Shown here: in pieces, positions 33,674 to 42,377 of the stretch | Numbering within the stretch: the stretch's first letter is position 1 | Layout: each line of letters opens with the position of its first letter | Notes under the pieces: model-generated | The model's database searches: none | What the model was told of the DNA's origin: nothing | Seen by the model: only the letters and a program-made list of their open reading frames with translations | DNA from: Cytophagales bacterium | GTDB taxonomy: Bacteria > Bacteroidota > Bacteroidia > Cytophagales > Thermoflexibacteraceae | Direction of reading: 5' to 3' | NCBI GenBank assembly: GCA_013299115.1 | Contig: JAAFKA010000005.1 | Span: 124,001-188,000, forward strand | DNA length: 64,000 nucleotides | Program-made: the position numbers and the translations under genes

Positions 33674-34734
33674 AAAGGATTGGTTCTAAAATCTTTTGGC
33701 ATCTCGCAAAGTCCCAGAATAAATTTTTTGAGTTCCTTCGTAAAATCTTCGGTTTCTGTTTCTGCCCTTCTATTCAAACTATGTGCTTTTTGTTTACATT
33801 CGGCTATCATTTGCGGGTTAAGTTCGTTACACAAAGCAAGTAAATTTGTTTCATTGCTTGTTTTGGCTATCACATATTGGTAAGTATCCAAATCAATGGT
33901 TTTTCTATTTTCCAAAACAGTAAGCAAGGCAAAATAAGGGTGCGAATGAATAGCAAATTTTTCGTAAGGTAGTGGAAAGCTATTTTTATCGGGCAGGTTT
34001 TGCATATCAGCCAAAGGACTTTGCGAAATCATTTTGAGTTTTTGGTGTTCCCAAATAGCCAACAAAACATAAAAGTTAGCTCCTACTACTGCCTTGCCTA
34101 TGTTTGTAAGGTTATAAAAACCAGACAAATCGGCAGTTTCTCTACCTTGAAAGAAGCCATAGTAGAAAAATAGTTGTCTTTCGTTGCGAATAGCTGCGGG
34201 AAAATCACTTAACTGTTCTTTTAGTTTTCTCTCAGGATTTGCTTCTTTATTGGCTATCATCGTTGCTTTTATTTCAGCAACTATTTTTTCATAGTTCACT
34301 CCTGCTGCCATTAAGTTTTTCATTTGCTCTTTGTAGCCACTTTGTCCACCCAGATTCATCACATACATAAAATAGAACTTCTTGGCGTTGTTTTCATAGG
34401 CTTTTTTGTCGTTTGGCGTAGCAAAAGTTTGTTCTGTTGCCATAAAAGTAGCCAATTTCAGAAAATTAGCTTGGCGGAGGTCTATCTCAAAAAAGTAGTT
34501 TCGAGCCTCATCTCTTGTGTCTGCTGGCAAACTCTCAATAAATTGATTGAATAACTTGATTATGGCTACATAATCTTTCTCAAAAAGTTCTTCTTTCAAA
34601 AAAATAAAATTGTAAAAAACAAACCATTTTTTCAAATACCACAACGTACCGCAAGAATTTCTTTTGGTAAATTCCATAGATTTAGATAACCAATAATTGG
34701 CAGGCAAAATAGAGGCAACGAAATTTTGTAGCAT
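33625..34734 (-). CDS. Probable DNA-recognition part of the restriction system
   Basis: 369 aa, Lys/Phe-rich, no signal peptide. Predicted winged-helix-like stretch FYNLTNIGKAVVGANFYVLL. First gene of a five-gene overlapping operon ending with methylases; no family recognised. By context it is either the specificity part of the HNH nuclease or an independent subunit. The ending NPLCALSWLENKQVQ and the HNH start CVELVGEQTSTG lie in overlapping frames. Fairly typical AT-rich composition for the cluster, lower GC than the neighbouring core genes. Confidence 0.5.
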   Translation of the reverse strand: MLQNFVASILPANYWLSKSMEFTKRNSCGTLWYLKKWFVFYNFIFLKEELFEKDYVAIIKLFNQFIESLPADTRDEARNYFFEIDLRQANFLKLATFMATEQTFATPNDKKAYENNAKKFYFMYVMNLGGQSGYKEQMKNLMAAGVNYEKIVAEIKATMIANKEANPERKLKEQLSDFPAAIRNERQLFFYYGFFQGRETADLSGFYNLTNIGKAVVGANFYVLLAIWEHQKLKMISQSPLADMQNLPDKNSFPLPYEKFAIHSHPYFALLTVLENRKTIDLDTYQYVIAKTSNETNLLALCNELNPQMIAECKQKAHSLNRRAETETEDFTKELKKFILGLCEMPKDFRTNPLCALSWLENKQVQVRF

Positions 34735-34783
34735 AAGATTAACTAAATAGTCAATAAAAAATGGATTAAATAGTTGTTTTTTA

Positions 34784-34791
34784 CAAATATA
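34784..34791 (-). promoter_or_regulatory. -7 promoter box (TATATTTG) of the restriction operon
   Basis: Minus-strand TATATTTG, 50 bp before the first gene of the cluster, within a run of alternating TA. Confidence 0.4.
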
Positions 34792-34867
34792 TATATATTT
34801 CGTAAAGACAATTATTTTTTCTTGTAAAAAACTACTTAATTGAAGGTGTTTTAAAAATTTGCCCTCA

Positions 34868-35455
34868 TCATTCTTTCAATTCCACCTCCCCCGAATAAGT
34901 AACTTTTCCGCTGGGTTCTAAGTATTTTATCCTGAATTTTAGGGGAGGTTTGGTGTCGGCAAGGGTTTGTTCGTAGCTGTTGTCTATGGCTTTTCCTTTG
35001 CAATTAATCACTTTCTCTACTGTCCATGCCTTTTCTTTGAAAACTTCTATAAAAAACTGCCCAAATTTTTTCTCCCCTCGCGTGAGCCACGAAATTTTAC
35101 CTGCTGTGAGGTCTATGTCCTCAAACTGAAAGACCTCCTTTGCCTTGATAGCATGAATGTTTTTGATAGTTGGCGAACAATCATCTCGATGAATAATTTT
35201 GATAGTTACGGCATCTTTCACTTTGAGGTGAGCAAGGTTAATTTCCATGTAGCCCGATGGTGTAAAATCTATTTTATGATTGTTCACATAAATTTCTGTA
35301 ATGCAAGGATTGTTTGCCTCGTGTTTGTCTATGACTACAAACAAATTTGTGCCATGATAGACTCCTGTGAGCAGCATCTCGGCTGCTTGGGTGGCTGTTG
35401 GTAGCAAACCCAAAAAGGCTACAAACAATAAAAGGTATTGTGTTTTTTTCATCAT
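34868..35455 (-). CDS. Secreted uncharacterised protein
   Basis: 195 aa with a signal peptide (MMKKTQYLLLFVAFLGLLPT then ATQAAE; start could be the second Met at 35452). The mature part is beta-rich: VYHGTNLFVVID, CITEIYVNNHKID and a C-terminal PPLKFRIKYLEPSGKVTYSG. No catalytic motif seen. Conserved-looking exported Bacteroidota type with unknown role. Its promoter is nearly identical to that of the type IIG-like gene. Confidence 0.6.
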   Translation of the reverse strand: MMKKTQYLLLFVAFLGLLPTATQAAEMLLTGVYHGTNLFVVIDKHEANNPCITEIYVNNHKIDFTPSGYMEINLAHLKVKDAVTIKIIHRDDCSPTIKNIHAIKAKEVFQFEDIDLTAGKISWLTRGEKKFGQFFIEVFKEKAWTVEKVINCKGKAIDNSYEQTLADTKPPLKFRIKYLEPSGKVTYSGEVELKE

Positions 35456-35468
35456 TGCGATACGATTT

Positions 35469-35539
35469 CTTATCTATTTTATAGACAAAGATAAAAAAAA
35501 TTGCAATAAAATTAAATTTTTGTAATATTGCTTTTGTGT
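35469..35539 (-). promoter_or_regulatory. Promoter region, copy A of a 70-bp duplicated sequence
   Basis: Minus strand contains TATCTTTG (35486-35493), a -7 box, about 30 bp before the secreted protein start. The 70-bp segment, including AATAAAATTAAATTTTTGTA, is over 85% identical by eye to 40507-40576. Confidence 0.6.
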
Positions 35540-35600
35540 ATTTTAAACAGACACTTGATACACCTTGAATGAATAACATCACCAAAAATAAATAAAACCA

Positions 35601-37004
35601 ATGAAAAGTAACCCAATCCTTCCTCTTTCAGCTTGTGAGTTGATAGAAAGTATCCGTAAAAAAGAATACAAAGTTTCAGAAGTTGTTGAGGCTTTCATCG
35701 CAAGATTGCAAGCTGTACAGCCTTCCCTCAATGGTTTAGCCTTTCCTCTGTTCGACTCTGCAAGGGAGCAAGCCCTGCAAGCCGACAAAAAAGCTAAAAA
35801 ACTCCCTCTGTTTGGTTTGCCCATTACCCTAAAAGACCACGTTTGCGTTACAGGCGGTGTTACAACTTTTGGGTTGAAGGGTTTGCAAAACAACAAAATG
35901 CCAATCAGTTCTACTGTTGCACAAAGGCTGCAAAGTGCAGGGGCTATTGTCTTGGGAATGAGCAACATGGCAGAATTTGGTGCAGCCTTCGAAACCACCA
36001 ATCTAATCTATGGTAGAACCAACAATCCCTATGACCTTACTCGCACACCGGGCGGAAGTAGCGGAGGAGAATCAGCCTTGATAGCAGCCTTAGCCTCGCC
36101 ACTCGGCATAGGTACAGACGCTGGTGGTAGCATCAGAGTCCCCTCGCATTATTGCGGGCTGGCAGGTTTGAAACCCTCACGTGGGCGTGTGCCACACACC
36201 AACATCATTCCGCCCACAGACGGATTGATTGGCGACTTGGCTTACATCAGCCCTATGGCAAAAACAGTGCAAGACGTGGCACTTGCTTTTGACCTAATCA
36301 AAGGAGCAGACGGTTTCGACCCTCGCACTTTTGAAATTGGATTGCCAAACTACCAAAAAGTAAAATTGAAAGACCTCAAAGTTGCTTACTATACCAATGC
36401 CCCACAAAATTTGCAAGTGGAGGCAAGTACCGAAAAAGCAATAAAAGAAGTGGTGGCTTGTTTGCAAAAAAAATGCAGTGCAACCGAAGAAATTTCATCA
36501 GAATTTCTATTAGGAGTTTATCCTATTTGGTTGGCGTTTTTCAGTGGTGGCGGTGGTAGTATGCCCACCAAATTTGCTTTGCAAAACTTCTTTAACACGA
36601 CAGAATATGGCGAAATCTTACAGGCTTTGTTTGTAGAGTTCGACAAACCTGAAAACATTGTTTCGTTAGGAGATTTCCAATTATTGCTGATGAAATGGAC
36701 ACAACTCGGCAAACATTTTCAAGATATTTTCAGAAAAGCAGACGTGATTATTTCACCTGTAAGCACTACGGCAGCACCCAAACATGGCGAAACTTTGGGC
36801 AGGTGGAAAGATTTTGCCTATACCTTTGTGCATAACCTTAGTGGCTTGCCTTCTTTGACTGTTCGTTGTGGCACTACGCCTGCGGGTTTGCCTATTGGTG
36901 TACAAATTACAGCCAACTTTTACAGAGAGGATATTTGCTTTGCCGTAGGTGAGTTTTTGGAAAAAAACTTACAGGTAAATACTGTGCCTACTAATTTTCA
37001 GTAG
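35601..37004 (+). CDS. Amidase-signature family hydrolase
   Basis: 467 aa of the amidase signature family (Ser-cisSer-Lys triad). Visible: LPITLKDHVCVTGG (catalytic Lys), TRTPGGSSGGESALIAA (cis-Ser) and GIGTDAGGSIRVPSHYCG (nucleophile Ser), then GLKPSRGRVPHTN. The enzyme hydrolyses amides or transfers from them. GatA is unlikely because no gatB/gatC neighbours exist and the C-terminal sequence resembles stand-alone fatty-acid amide hydrolase-type enzymes. Cytoplasmic. Ends in a terminator shared with the convergent type IIG gene. Confidence 0.88.
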   Translation: MKSNPILPLSACELIESIRKKEYKVSEVVEAFIARLQAVQPSLNGLAFPLFDSAREQALQADKKAKKLPLFGLPITLKDHVCVTGGVTTFGLKGLQNNKMPISSTVAQRLQSAGAIVLGMSNMAEFGAAFETTNLIYGRTNNPYDLTRTPGGSSGGESALIAALASPLGIGTDAGGSIRVPSHYCGLAGLKPSRGRVPHTNIIPPTDGLIGDLAYISPMAKTVQDVALAFDLIKGADGFDPRTFEIGLPNYQKVKLKDLKVAYYTNAPQNLQVEASTEKAIKEVVACLQKKCSATEEISSEFLLGVYPIWLAFFSGGGGSMPTKFALQNFFNTTEYGEILQALFVEFDKPENIVSLGDFQLLLMKWTQLGKHFQDIFRKADVIISPVSTTAAPKHGETLGRWKDFAYTFVHNLSGLPSLTVRCGTTPAGLPIGVQITANFYREDICFAVGEFLEKNLQVNTVPTNFQ

Positions 37005-37035
37005 TGCCACACAAGTAATGCTGTAATCTCATTAG

Positions 37036-37064
37036 AACTAACATTTCTCAAAGGAATGTTAGTT
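37036..37064. terminator. Hairpin between convergent genes
   Basis: AACTAACATTTC and GGAATGTTAGTT form a 12-bp stem with one mismatch between the amidase and the type IIG-like gene. Confidence 0.55.
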
Positions 37065-37109
37065 ATAATGTGGCTGCGAAATTACCTGTGTGATGCTATC
37101 AGAAATATT

Positions 37110-40100
37110 TTATAATTCCTCCACAATCTTCATTGTTTCCACACTCAACCAAACTATTTTTTGCAACAACTCAATCACTTCCTCCTTATAGTCTGCAAAA
37201 TCGTAGTTGTTAAATTGTGCTTGTATCGTTTTGTCATCAGATTTATAGGGTTTGTACTGGTCTAAAACCCACTCAATAGCACTACGATTGCCCAATTTAT
37301 ATGCCAAAGCCTGTGCAGGAACACCCGATAAAGTGGTGAGTTCGTCTATCTCTATCATATTTTCTTTGAGTTTGAGGATAGGTAAAATTTTGAAATTGTC
37401 TGTTTCAGTTTCCTCAAATAATTTAGTTTCCTTTGCAAATAAATCTTTGCCCAATATTTTTTTTCCTTGCTTTTGTGCTTTAAAAACTTCCAAATTAATG
37501 TCTTTACGTTGCAAAAGTGGCTTAAACCTTACAAGGTTTTCAAAACCTTGTAAGGTTTGTGGATTTTCATAATTCAAATGCAATTCCATTAAAGCCTTGC
37601 CCTTTGCTACCCAAAAACCAAAATTATCATACAAAGGAATACGAGGAAAATCTTGTTTCAAATTCTGTTCATACTGCTGCCTATAGCTTGGCGAATGTAA
37701 AACCGCATAAACATAATGGAAAATATCTTCTTTTTCTATCTTAAACCTTACAAGGTTTTCAAAACCTTGTAAGGTTTTTTCGGTTAATATTTTTTCATAG
37801 TTTCTCGTAATATGTGCAGAAACCACCGAAAAACCTAAGTCTTTTGCCAAAATTCCTAAGCTGCGTTGCTCATAATAATAACGAAAATAAGCCAATGCCC
37901 AATCTGTAATATTCTCTTGCTTTTCGCCATTTTCTGTATAAATATGCAAAGGTACAGACTGAAAACTATCAATAGTTGCCCCAAAATGCAAGTCAAAAAC
38001 CTTATCAACTGCAAGAGCAGTAAAAGACGACCTTGCTGCCAAATCATTAAAAACAATTACTATATTTTTTGATTTGCCATTTTTGCCAAATAATTGTTTT
38101 TGTAAAGCCTGCATCTCGTTTAGCATTTTATCAAAATACAAGTATTTTTTAACGAAAGGTCTGTAAAAAACTTCGACAATTTTAGTTTTCGTGATTTTGT
38201 TTATTTTCTTATTTTTTACAAACTTTTTCTTTAAATCTCTTGTCCATTTTATTTGGTTTGTCCAAATGCTTGGCTTGTCTATTGCCGATACAGGTTGAAA
38301 TTCGGTACTGTTGGGATTGTAAGGTTTTTCGTGTTCAAACCATATAGCTTTCCCTTCGGGTGAGTGAAATTTTGCTTGGTATTCGTGGTAAGTTTTTTGG
38401 AAAAAATCTATTTTTTTCAACAGATTTTCTTTGTCAAAATCATACACCCATTCATCTCTTGCTGTATTCATTCCCAATGAAAACACTTTAAAAATAGCCT
38501 TTTCAAATGCTGCGCCTTCCTTGTTGTTTTTCACTTTTTTGTCCACAAGAGGCAACAATTCATAAAAGTCATTATCAGTTTTGTTTAGCCAACTTCCTTT
38601 TGCATCTGGTCTAATCACCTCAAAACTAAGCTGTTGCAATTCTTTTTCTCGCAACAAATCCAATTTTTCTTGGGCTGTTTCACCCTCTATTTTGGTGTAA
38701 AAAATTTTGCACTTGCGTTTCTGGTCTTTGTTTGGAAGTTCTTTTTTCACAAACAAACTAATGGCAACACCTGTCATAATGCCAAACACATTTGCCTTAG
38801 AATTTTCTTGCGTATCCCGAATATCACCACCCAAATCAATCAAATACAGTTCGTCAAACTCCTCACTCACACATTTGCGAAAGCCGTCATCTTGCCTTTT
38901 GTCTATAAAACTGCGGTTGGTAATATAAGCTATAATCCCTTTCTGGTCTATACGGTCAGATGCCCAACGGATAAACCTTTTATACATATCGTATTGTTTG
39001 GTTTTTTGTGCCTCACTTTTTTCTATGTAAGTTTCTTTTATTCTGCCGTCAATTCCGCCTGTTTTTTTTGCATAATCCTCAAAGTATTCACGATTTTTAT
39101 TGTTATCATTTTCGTTTTGTTGGTTGGCGTTATAAGGCGGATTGCCAATGACTACCGAAATTTGCTGAGAGTTTTGTACTTTTATTCTTTCCGTATTCAC
39201 TGCCGTTAGCCCATGTTTGATAGTTTGCTGCCCTTTTGACCAAAATCCGTAAGTTTCTAAGGTATCCACCCAACAAATATTTTTAAACTCCTCGTAGTTT
39301 TTGGTTCTATTTTTATACACATATTCAATATTCAGGTTGGCAATGTAATAGGGCAGAATAGCAATTTCGTTGGCGTGAATTTCATTCTTATATTTGTGTT
39401 CCAAATCTTGCAAAGGTATGTAATTGAGCAAATCTGTAACAAAAGTGCCTGTGCCTGTGGCGGGGTCAATGATATGCACATTTTTGTCGGCAAGAGTTTT
39501 GTTAAAATGTTTCTCTAATAATACATCTGTACTTTGCAACATAAATTGTATAATTTCTTTGGGCGTATAGACAATTCCCAATTTATCAGCAGCTTTGGGA
39601 TTGTATGCTTTATAAAAATTTTCGTAAATATATTTTAAGAAATCTTGCTTTTGGTTGTGGTCTTGCATTTCAGCTGCCCTTGCCCGAATTTGTGTGTAAT
39701 AAGGCTGCAAAGCTGACAAAGTTTTGCGTTTGGTATCACTCACAAAAAACGTGGTTTCAATAGCATTTAGAGATTTAGAAATATTATTTTCGGAATGAAA
39801 CAACTCATCATCAAAAATAGATTTGAAAATTTGCTCCGTTAAAATATGTTGGATAAGCATCTCATCGATATCCAAAATTTTGATAGCAGGGTTAATTACC
39901 TCACGACAGAGATATAAAAAATCTGTTCTCCTCTCCTTAAAAGCTGGATTAGTTCCCTCTTGTTTGCCTATCATTCCTCGCAAAACTTCAATAATTTCGG
40001 GCAAGTCCTCCTGAAATTTTTTGATAGTTTGCTTAAATAACTTGTTTTCTATGGTTTCAAAATTGACAAAATCTAATAACAACAGGTGCAAAGCCTCCTT

Positions 40101-40469
40101 GTCTGACATTTTAATTTTTGTCCGTTTATCTCCCTGAATTAAAACAGCATAAATAGTGTTCTCTATCAAAAAATTAAACATAGGGTAGCCAGCTCGTTGT
40201 TTTTTGATAATTTCGACTTCAATATCGTCTTTTTCGTCTTTTGCTTCCCAATAACCATAGATAAAACCCGCAGCATCTTTCAATACGCCATCAGGTGCTT
40301 TTCGGCTTGTTAGTAAGGTTTGTTCTTCTATGATTTCAAGGTCTTTTGGGCGACAATAAAAACTTATTAAACTTTTAAAAGCAGTTTTGATAGACAATTC
40401 ATTTTTATTGCCTCTTTGTTTCAGCCTTTCAAGTTCGGTGTAATATTGGTTGATGCGAGAGATGGACAT
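37110..40469 (-). CDS. Type IIG/ISP-like restriction-modification enzyme
   Basis: 1119 aa combining nuclease, methylase and specificity parts. An N-terminal nuclease-like segment (about 60-85, KAPDGVLKD ... YGYWEAKDEKDD) gives a D...EAK pattern. The methylase has motif I HIIDPATGTGTFVTDLL (near 335) and motif IV VVIGNPPYN (near 440), gamma-type N6-adenine order. The C-terminal half matches the target-recognition region of ISP-type enzymes (SKNIVIVFNDLAARSSF, HFGATIDSFQSVPLHIY). No helicase. Residues about 898-909 and 971-982 are both TLQGFENLVRFK, encoded by a 35-bp palindrome (see separate repeats). Stand-alone gene, presumably a self-contained restriction system. Confidence 0.85.
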   Translation of the reverse strand: MSISRINQYYTELERLKQRGNKNELSIKTAFKSLISFYCRPKDLEIIEEQTLLTSRKAPDGVLKDAAGFIYGYWEAKDEKDDIEVEIIKKQRAGYPMFNFLIENTIYAVLIQGDKRTKIKMSDKEALHLLLLDFVNFETIENKLFKQTIKKFQEDLPEIIEVLRGMIGKQEGTNPAFKERRTDFLYLCREVINPAIKILDIDEMLIQHILTEQIFKSIFDDELFHSENNISKSLNAIETTFFVSDTKRKTLSALQPYYTQIRARAAEMQDHNQKQDFLKYIYENFYKAYNPKAADKLGIVYTPKEIIQFMLQSTDVLLEKHFNKTLADKNVHIIDPATGTGTFVTDLLNYIPLQDLEHKYKNEIHANEIAILPYYIANLNIEYVYKNRTKNYEEFKNICWVDTLETYGFWSKGQQTIKHGLTAVNTERIKVQNSQQISVVIGNPPYNANQQNENDNNKNREYFEDYAKKTGGIDGRIKETYIEKSEAQKTKQYDMYKRFIRWASDRIDQKGIIAYITNRSFIDKRQDDGFRKCVSEEFDELYLIDLGGDIRDTQENSKANVFGIMTGVAISLFVKKELPNKDQKRKCKIFYTKIEGETAQEKLDLLREKELQQLSFEVIRPDAKGSWLNKTDNDFYELLPLVDKKVKNNKEGAAFEKAIFKVFSLGMNTARDEWVYDFDKENLLKKIDFFQKTYHEYQAKFHSPEGKAIWFEHEKPYNPNSTEFQPVSAIDKPSIWTNQIKWTRDLKKKFVKNKKINKITKTKIVEVFYRPFVKKYLYFDKMLNEMQALQKQLFGKNGKSKNIVIVFNDLAARSSFTALAVDKVFDLHFGATIDSFQSVPLHIYTENGEKQENITDWALAYFRYYYEQRSLGILAKDLGFSVVSAHITRNYEKILTEKTLQGFENLVRFKIEKEDIFHYVYAVLHSPSYRQQYEQNLKQDFPRIPLYDNFGFWVAKGKALMELHLNYENPQTLQGFENLVRFKPLLQRKDINLEVFKAQKQGKKILGKDLFAKETKLFEETETDNFKILPILKLKENMIEIDELTTLSGVPAQALAYKLGNRSAIEWVLDQYKPYKSDDKTIQAQFNNYDFADYKEEVIELLQKIVWLSVETMKIVEEL
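37524..37558. repeat. 35-bp palindrome inside the type IIG-like gene, copy 1
   Basis: AAACCTTACAAGGTTTT and AAAACCTTGTAAGGTTT flank a single C. In the gene's frame it encodes TLQGFENLVRFK. Identical to copy 2, 219 bp (73 codons) away. Confidence 0.85.
37743..37777. repeat. 35-bp palindrome inside the type IIG-like gene, copy 2
   Basis: Same 35 bases as copy 1, same frame, encoding TLQGFENLVRFK. Inserted after GRNYEKILTEK-like sequence (TRNYEKILTEK). Confidence 0.85.
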
Positions 40470-40506
40470 AAAGGAATTTTTTGTGGGTTTAACAATGCTA
40501 CTATTT

Positions 40507-40576
40507 CTTCTCTATTTCACAGACAAAGATAAAAAAATTTGTAATAAAATTAAATTTTTGTAATATTGCTTTGTGT
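40507..40576 (-). promoter_or_regulatory. Promoter region of the type IIG-like gene, copy B of the 70-bp duplication
   Basis: Contains minus-strand TATCTTTG at 40524-40531, 55 bp before the gene start. Nearly identical to 35469-35539 including both sides of the -7 box. Confidence 0.6.
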
Positions 40577-40583
40577 GAAGGTA

Positions 40584-40623
40584 GTACGATTGTCAAGGTG
40601 AGAAAAGCACCATTGCCAATGTA
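40584..40623. repeat. Partial copy of the 47.7-kb inverted-repeat arm
   Basis: TACGATTGTCAAGGT, a short spacer, then ACCATTGCCAATGTA match the right arm at 47791-47826 with the middle lost. Confidence 0.65.
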
Positions 40624-40693
40624 CTTAAATGGTTCTGATTCTTTAAGCAAACAAAACAATGATAGTTTTTTTGTAAATGCAAGAGAGGAATTG

Positions 40694-40701
40694 TATTTTT
40701 G
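40694..40701 (+). promoter_or_regulatory. -7 promoter box (TATTTTTG) of the toxin-antitoxin operon
   Basis: TATTTTTG fits TAnnTTTG, 16 bp before the antitoxin ATG. Confidence 0.4.
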
Positions 40702-40716
40702 ATAAACAGAAAAATT

Positions 40717-40977
40717 ATGTCCTACGCCGACCAAATTTATAATCAAGCACAAATACTGCCCGAAGATTTGCAACTTCAATTGCTTGATTTTGTCCGTTTC
40801 TTAACGTGGAAAATGCAAGACGAAATGCAGGAAAAAGACAAGGTAACAACAGAAGATTTAGGTTTAATTACTCACTATACTGAAGCAGTTTTGGAAAGTG
40901 AGCAAGCTATTGCACAAGGAAATGTAATTTCGCACCAAGACCTCAAAACAGAAATGCAGCAATGGCGAAACCAATAG
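40717..40977 (+). CDS. Antitoxin of a ParE-type module
   Basis: 86 aa from ATG 40717 (MSYADQIYNQAQILPEDLQL). The N-terminus QAQILPEDLQLQLLDFVRFL resembles the DUF2281-type dimerising region, followed by an acidic helical tail that would wrap the toxin. Stop overlaps the toxin start by 16 bp, the normal arrangement. Expected to bind toxin and repress its own promoter. Confidence 0.75.
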   Translation: MSYADQIYNQAQILPEDLQLQLLDFVRFLTWKMQDEMQEKDKVTTEDLGLITHYTEAVLESEQAIAQGNVISHQDLKTEMQQWRNQ

Positions 40978-41276
40978 AAATTATCTGGACTATTCAATCA
41001 AAAAATGATTTGAAACAAATCTATACGCAGTTATGCACCCAAATTCCCGAGCAAAAGGCTTTTGAGGTGGTGCAACGCATCATGGAAAAAGTAGATAAAC
41101 TTGCAGAAATGCCTGAAATGGGACAACGTGAACCTTTATTAACTAAATTCAAAAAAGTTTACAGACGTTTGATAGAAGGACATTACAAAATTATCTACAA
41201 CTTTGCTAATGATGTGGTTTACATCAATCGTATTTTTGATAGTCGTCAAAATCCTAAGCAATTAAAAATAAAATAG
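40962..41276 (+). CDS. RelE/ParE-superfamily toxin
   Basis: 104 aa: IIWTIQSKNDLKQIY (helix start typical of ParE/RelE), EMPEMGQREPLLTKFKKVYR, LIEGHYKIIYNFANDVVYI and IFDSRQNP (the C-terminal beta-strand, R-Q-NP motif). ParE toxins inhibit gyrase, RelE relatives cleave mRNA; the basic strand and RQNP favour ParE. Paired with the overlapping antitoxin. Confidence 0.85.
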   Translation: MAKPIEIIWTIQSKNDLKQIYTQLCTQIPEQKAFEVVQRIMEKVDKLAEMPEMGQREPLLTKFKKVYRRLIEGHYKIIYNFANDVVYINRIFDSRQNPKQLKIK

Positions 41277-41284
41277 AGTTGGTT

Positions 41285-42249
41285 ATGCAAAAACTTACAA
41301 AAGAAGACGGTGAAAGATTGATTAAATTAGTTGATGAATTAGCATATGCTACGGTATTTTATCGTTTAGTAGAGCATGGTTTCAATAATAGTGAGTTTAA
41401 CAAATTACGAGATGAGTTTATTGCTGGTAACCTAAGTCCTGATTATCCCGAAAGATTAAAAGTATATGTGCAAAAGTATATTGTGAATGAAAAATTACCG
41501 CAGCCTCAAAAAAAAATTACTAACGAAGTCATTGGAAACAAACCAACTGAAAATACGAAAGTTGGAAACGAAGTTGTTGTAGCTAAAGTAGCAGAAAATA
41601 AGTTTCAATCACTCAAGAAATGGCTATTTTCGTTCAGATGGTTATTAGTGATGTTTTTGCTATTACTAACTATTATAGTTTTTTTGTTTTGCAGAAAGGT
41701 TTCCTTTTTCCTAAAATAAAATTAATACCAATTGATACTATTGTTACAGTACCAACACAACCTGATAAAAAATGGGTTTCACTAAAAGATAGTTTAAAAG
41801 AAATAAATCTTGGGAGTTACCAAAGAGGTTTTTTACACTCAAGAACTTTAGATACGCTTGTTAAACCTGTTTATGACTTTACTCACTATATCAATGATGA
41901 TAGTGTAATTGTAGCAATGAAAAAAGTTCTTGACAAACCAACTTATTGCATTGTAAATATTTATAACGGCGAGGAGATTTTATTGCCAAAATATAACTTA
42001 ATGCAAAATTTTAGCGAAGGATTGGCTGCTGTAAGATATAATGGAGAGTGGGGATTTATTAATCAACATGGGGAAGTTGCCGTTGATTTTCAATATGTAG
42101 GTATTGAAGGACTTTTTGAAACTGGGCGTATTAAAGTAAATAAGGGAGGAAAATGGGTATGGCAAGGGAAGAAAAAAAGAAGTAAAAAACTTGTGTTGCA
42201 AGGAGGAGAATGGTTTTATATCAATAGAGATGGAAATCGTATCAATTAA
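41285..42249 (+). pseudogene. WG-repeat membrane protein with a frameshift
   Basis: Two frames read together. 41285-41719 encodes a cytoplasmic N-terminus (MQKLTKEDGERLIKLVDELA) and a helix FRWLLVMFLLLLTIIVFLF, ending early at KVSFFLK. The next frame continues as FPKIKLIPIDTIVTVPTQPD and holds WG-type repeats: NFSEGLAAVRYNGEWGFINQ, VAVDFQYVGIEGLF. One added T in the run at 41705-41709 joins them (KVSFFPKIKL). Starts 8 bp after the toxin gene, so it is a probable third gene of that operon. May be genuine loss or a homopolymer error. Confidence 0.65.
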
Positions 42250-42377
42250 GGTAATTTTCATAAGTTTGTGGATAAAAAAATGCTATTGATTTTTGCAAAA
42301 TATCTTGTGAGGACACAAGCAATGGCGTAGGTTTTGAAATCGTACAAATTTGATTTATTTGGGTTTAAACAGACAAC

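Noticed and set aside
35601-37004. GatA subunit of Glu-tRNA amidotransferase
   Set aside because: No gatB/gatC next to it and the C-terminal third does not follow GatA phrasing.
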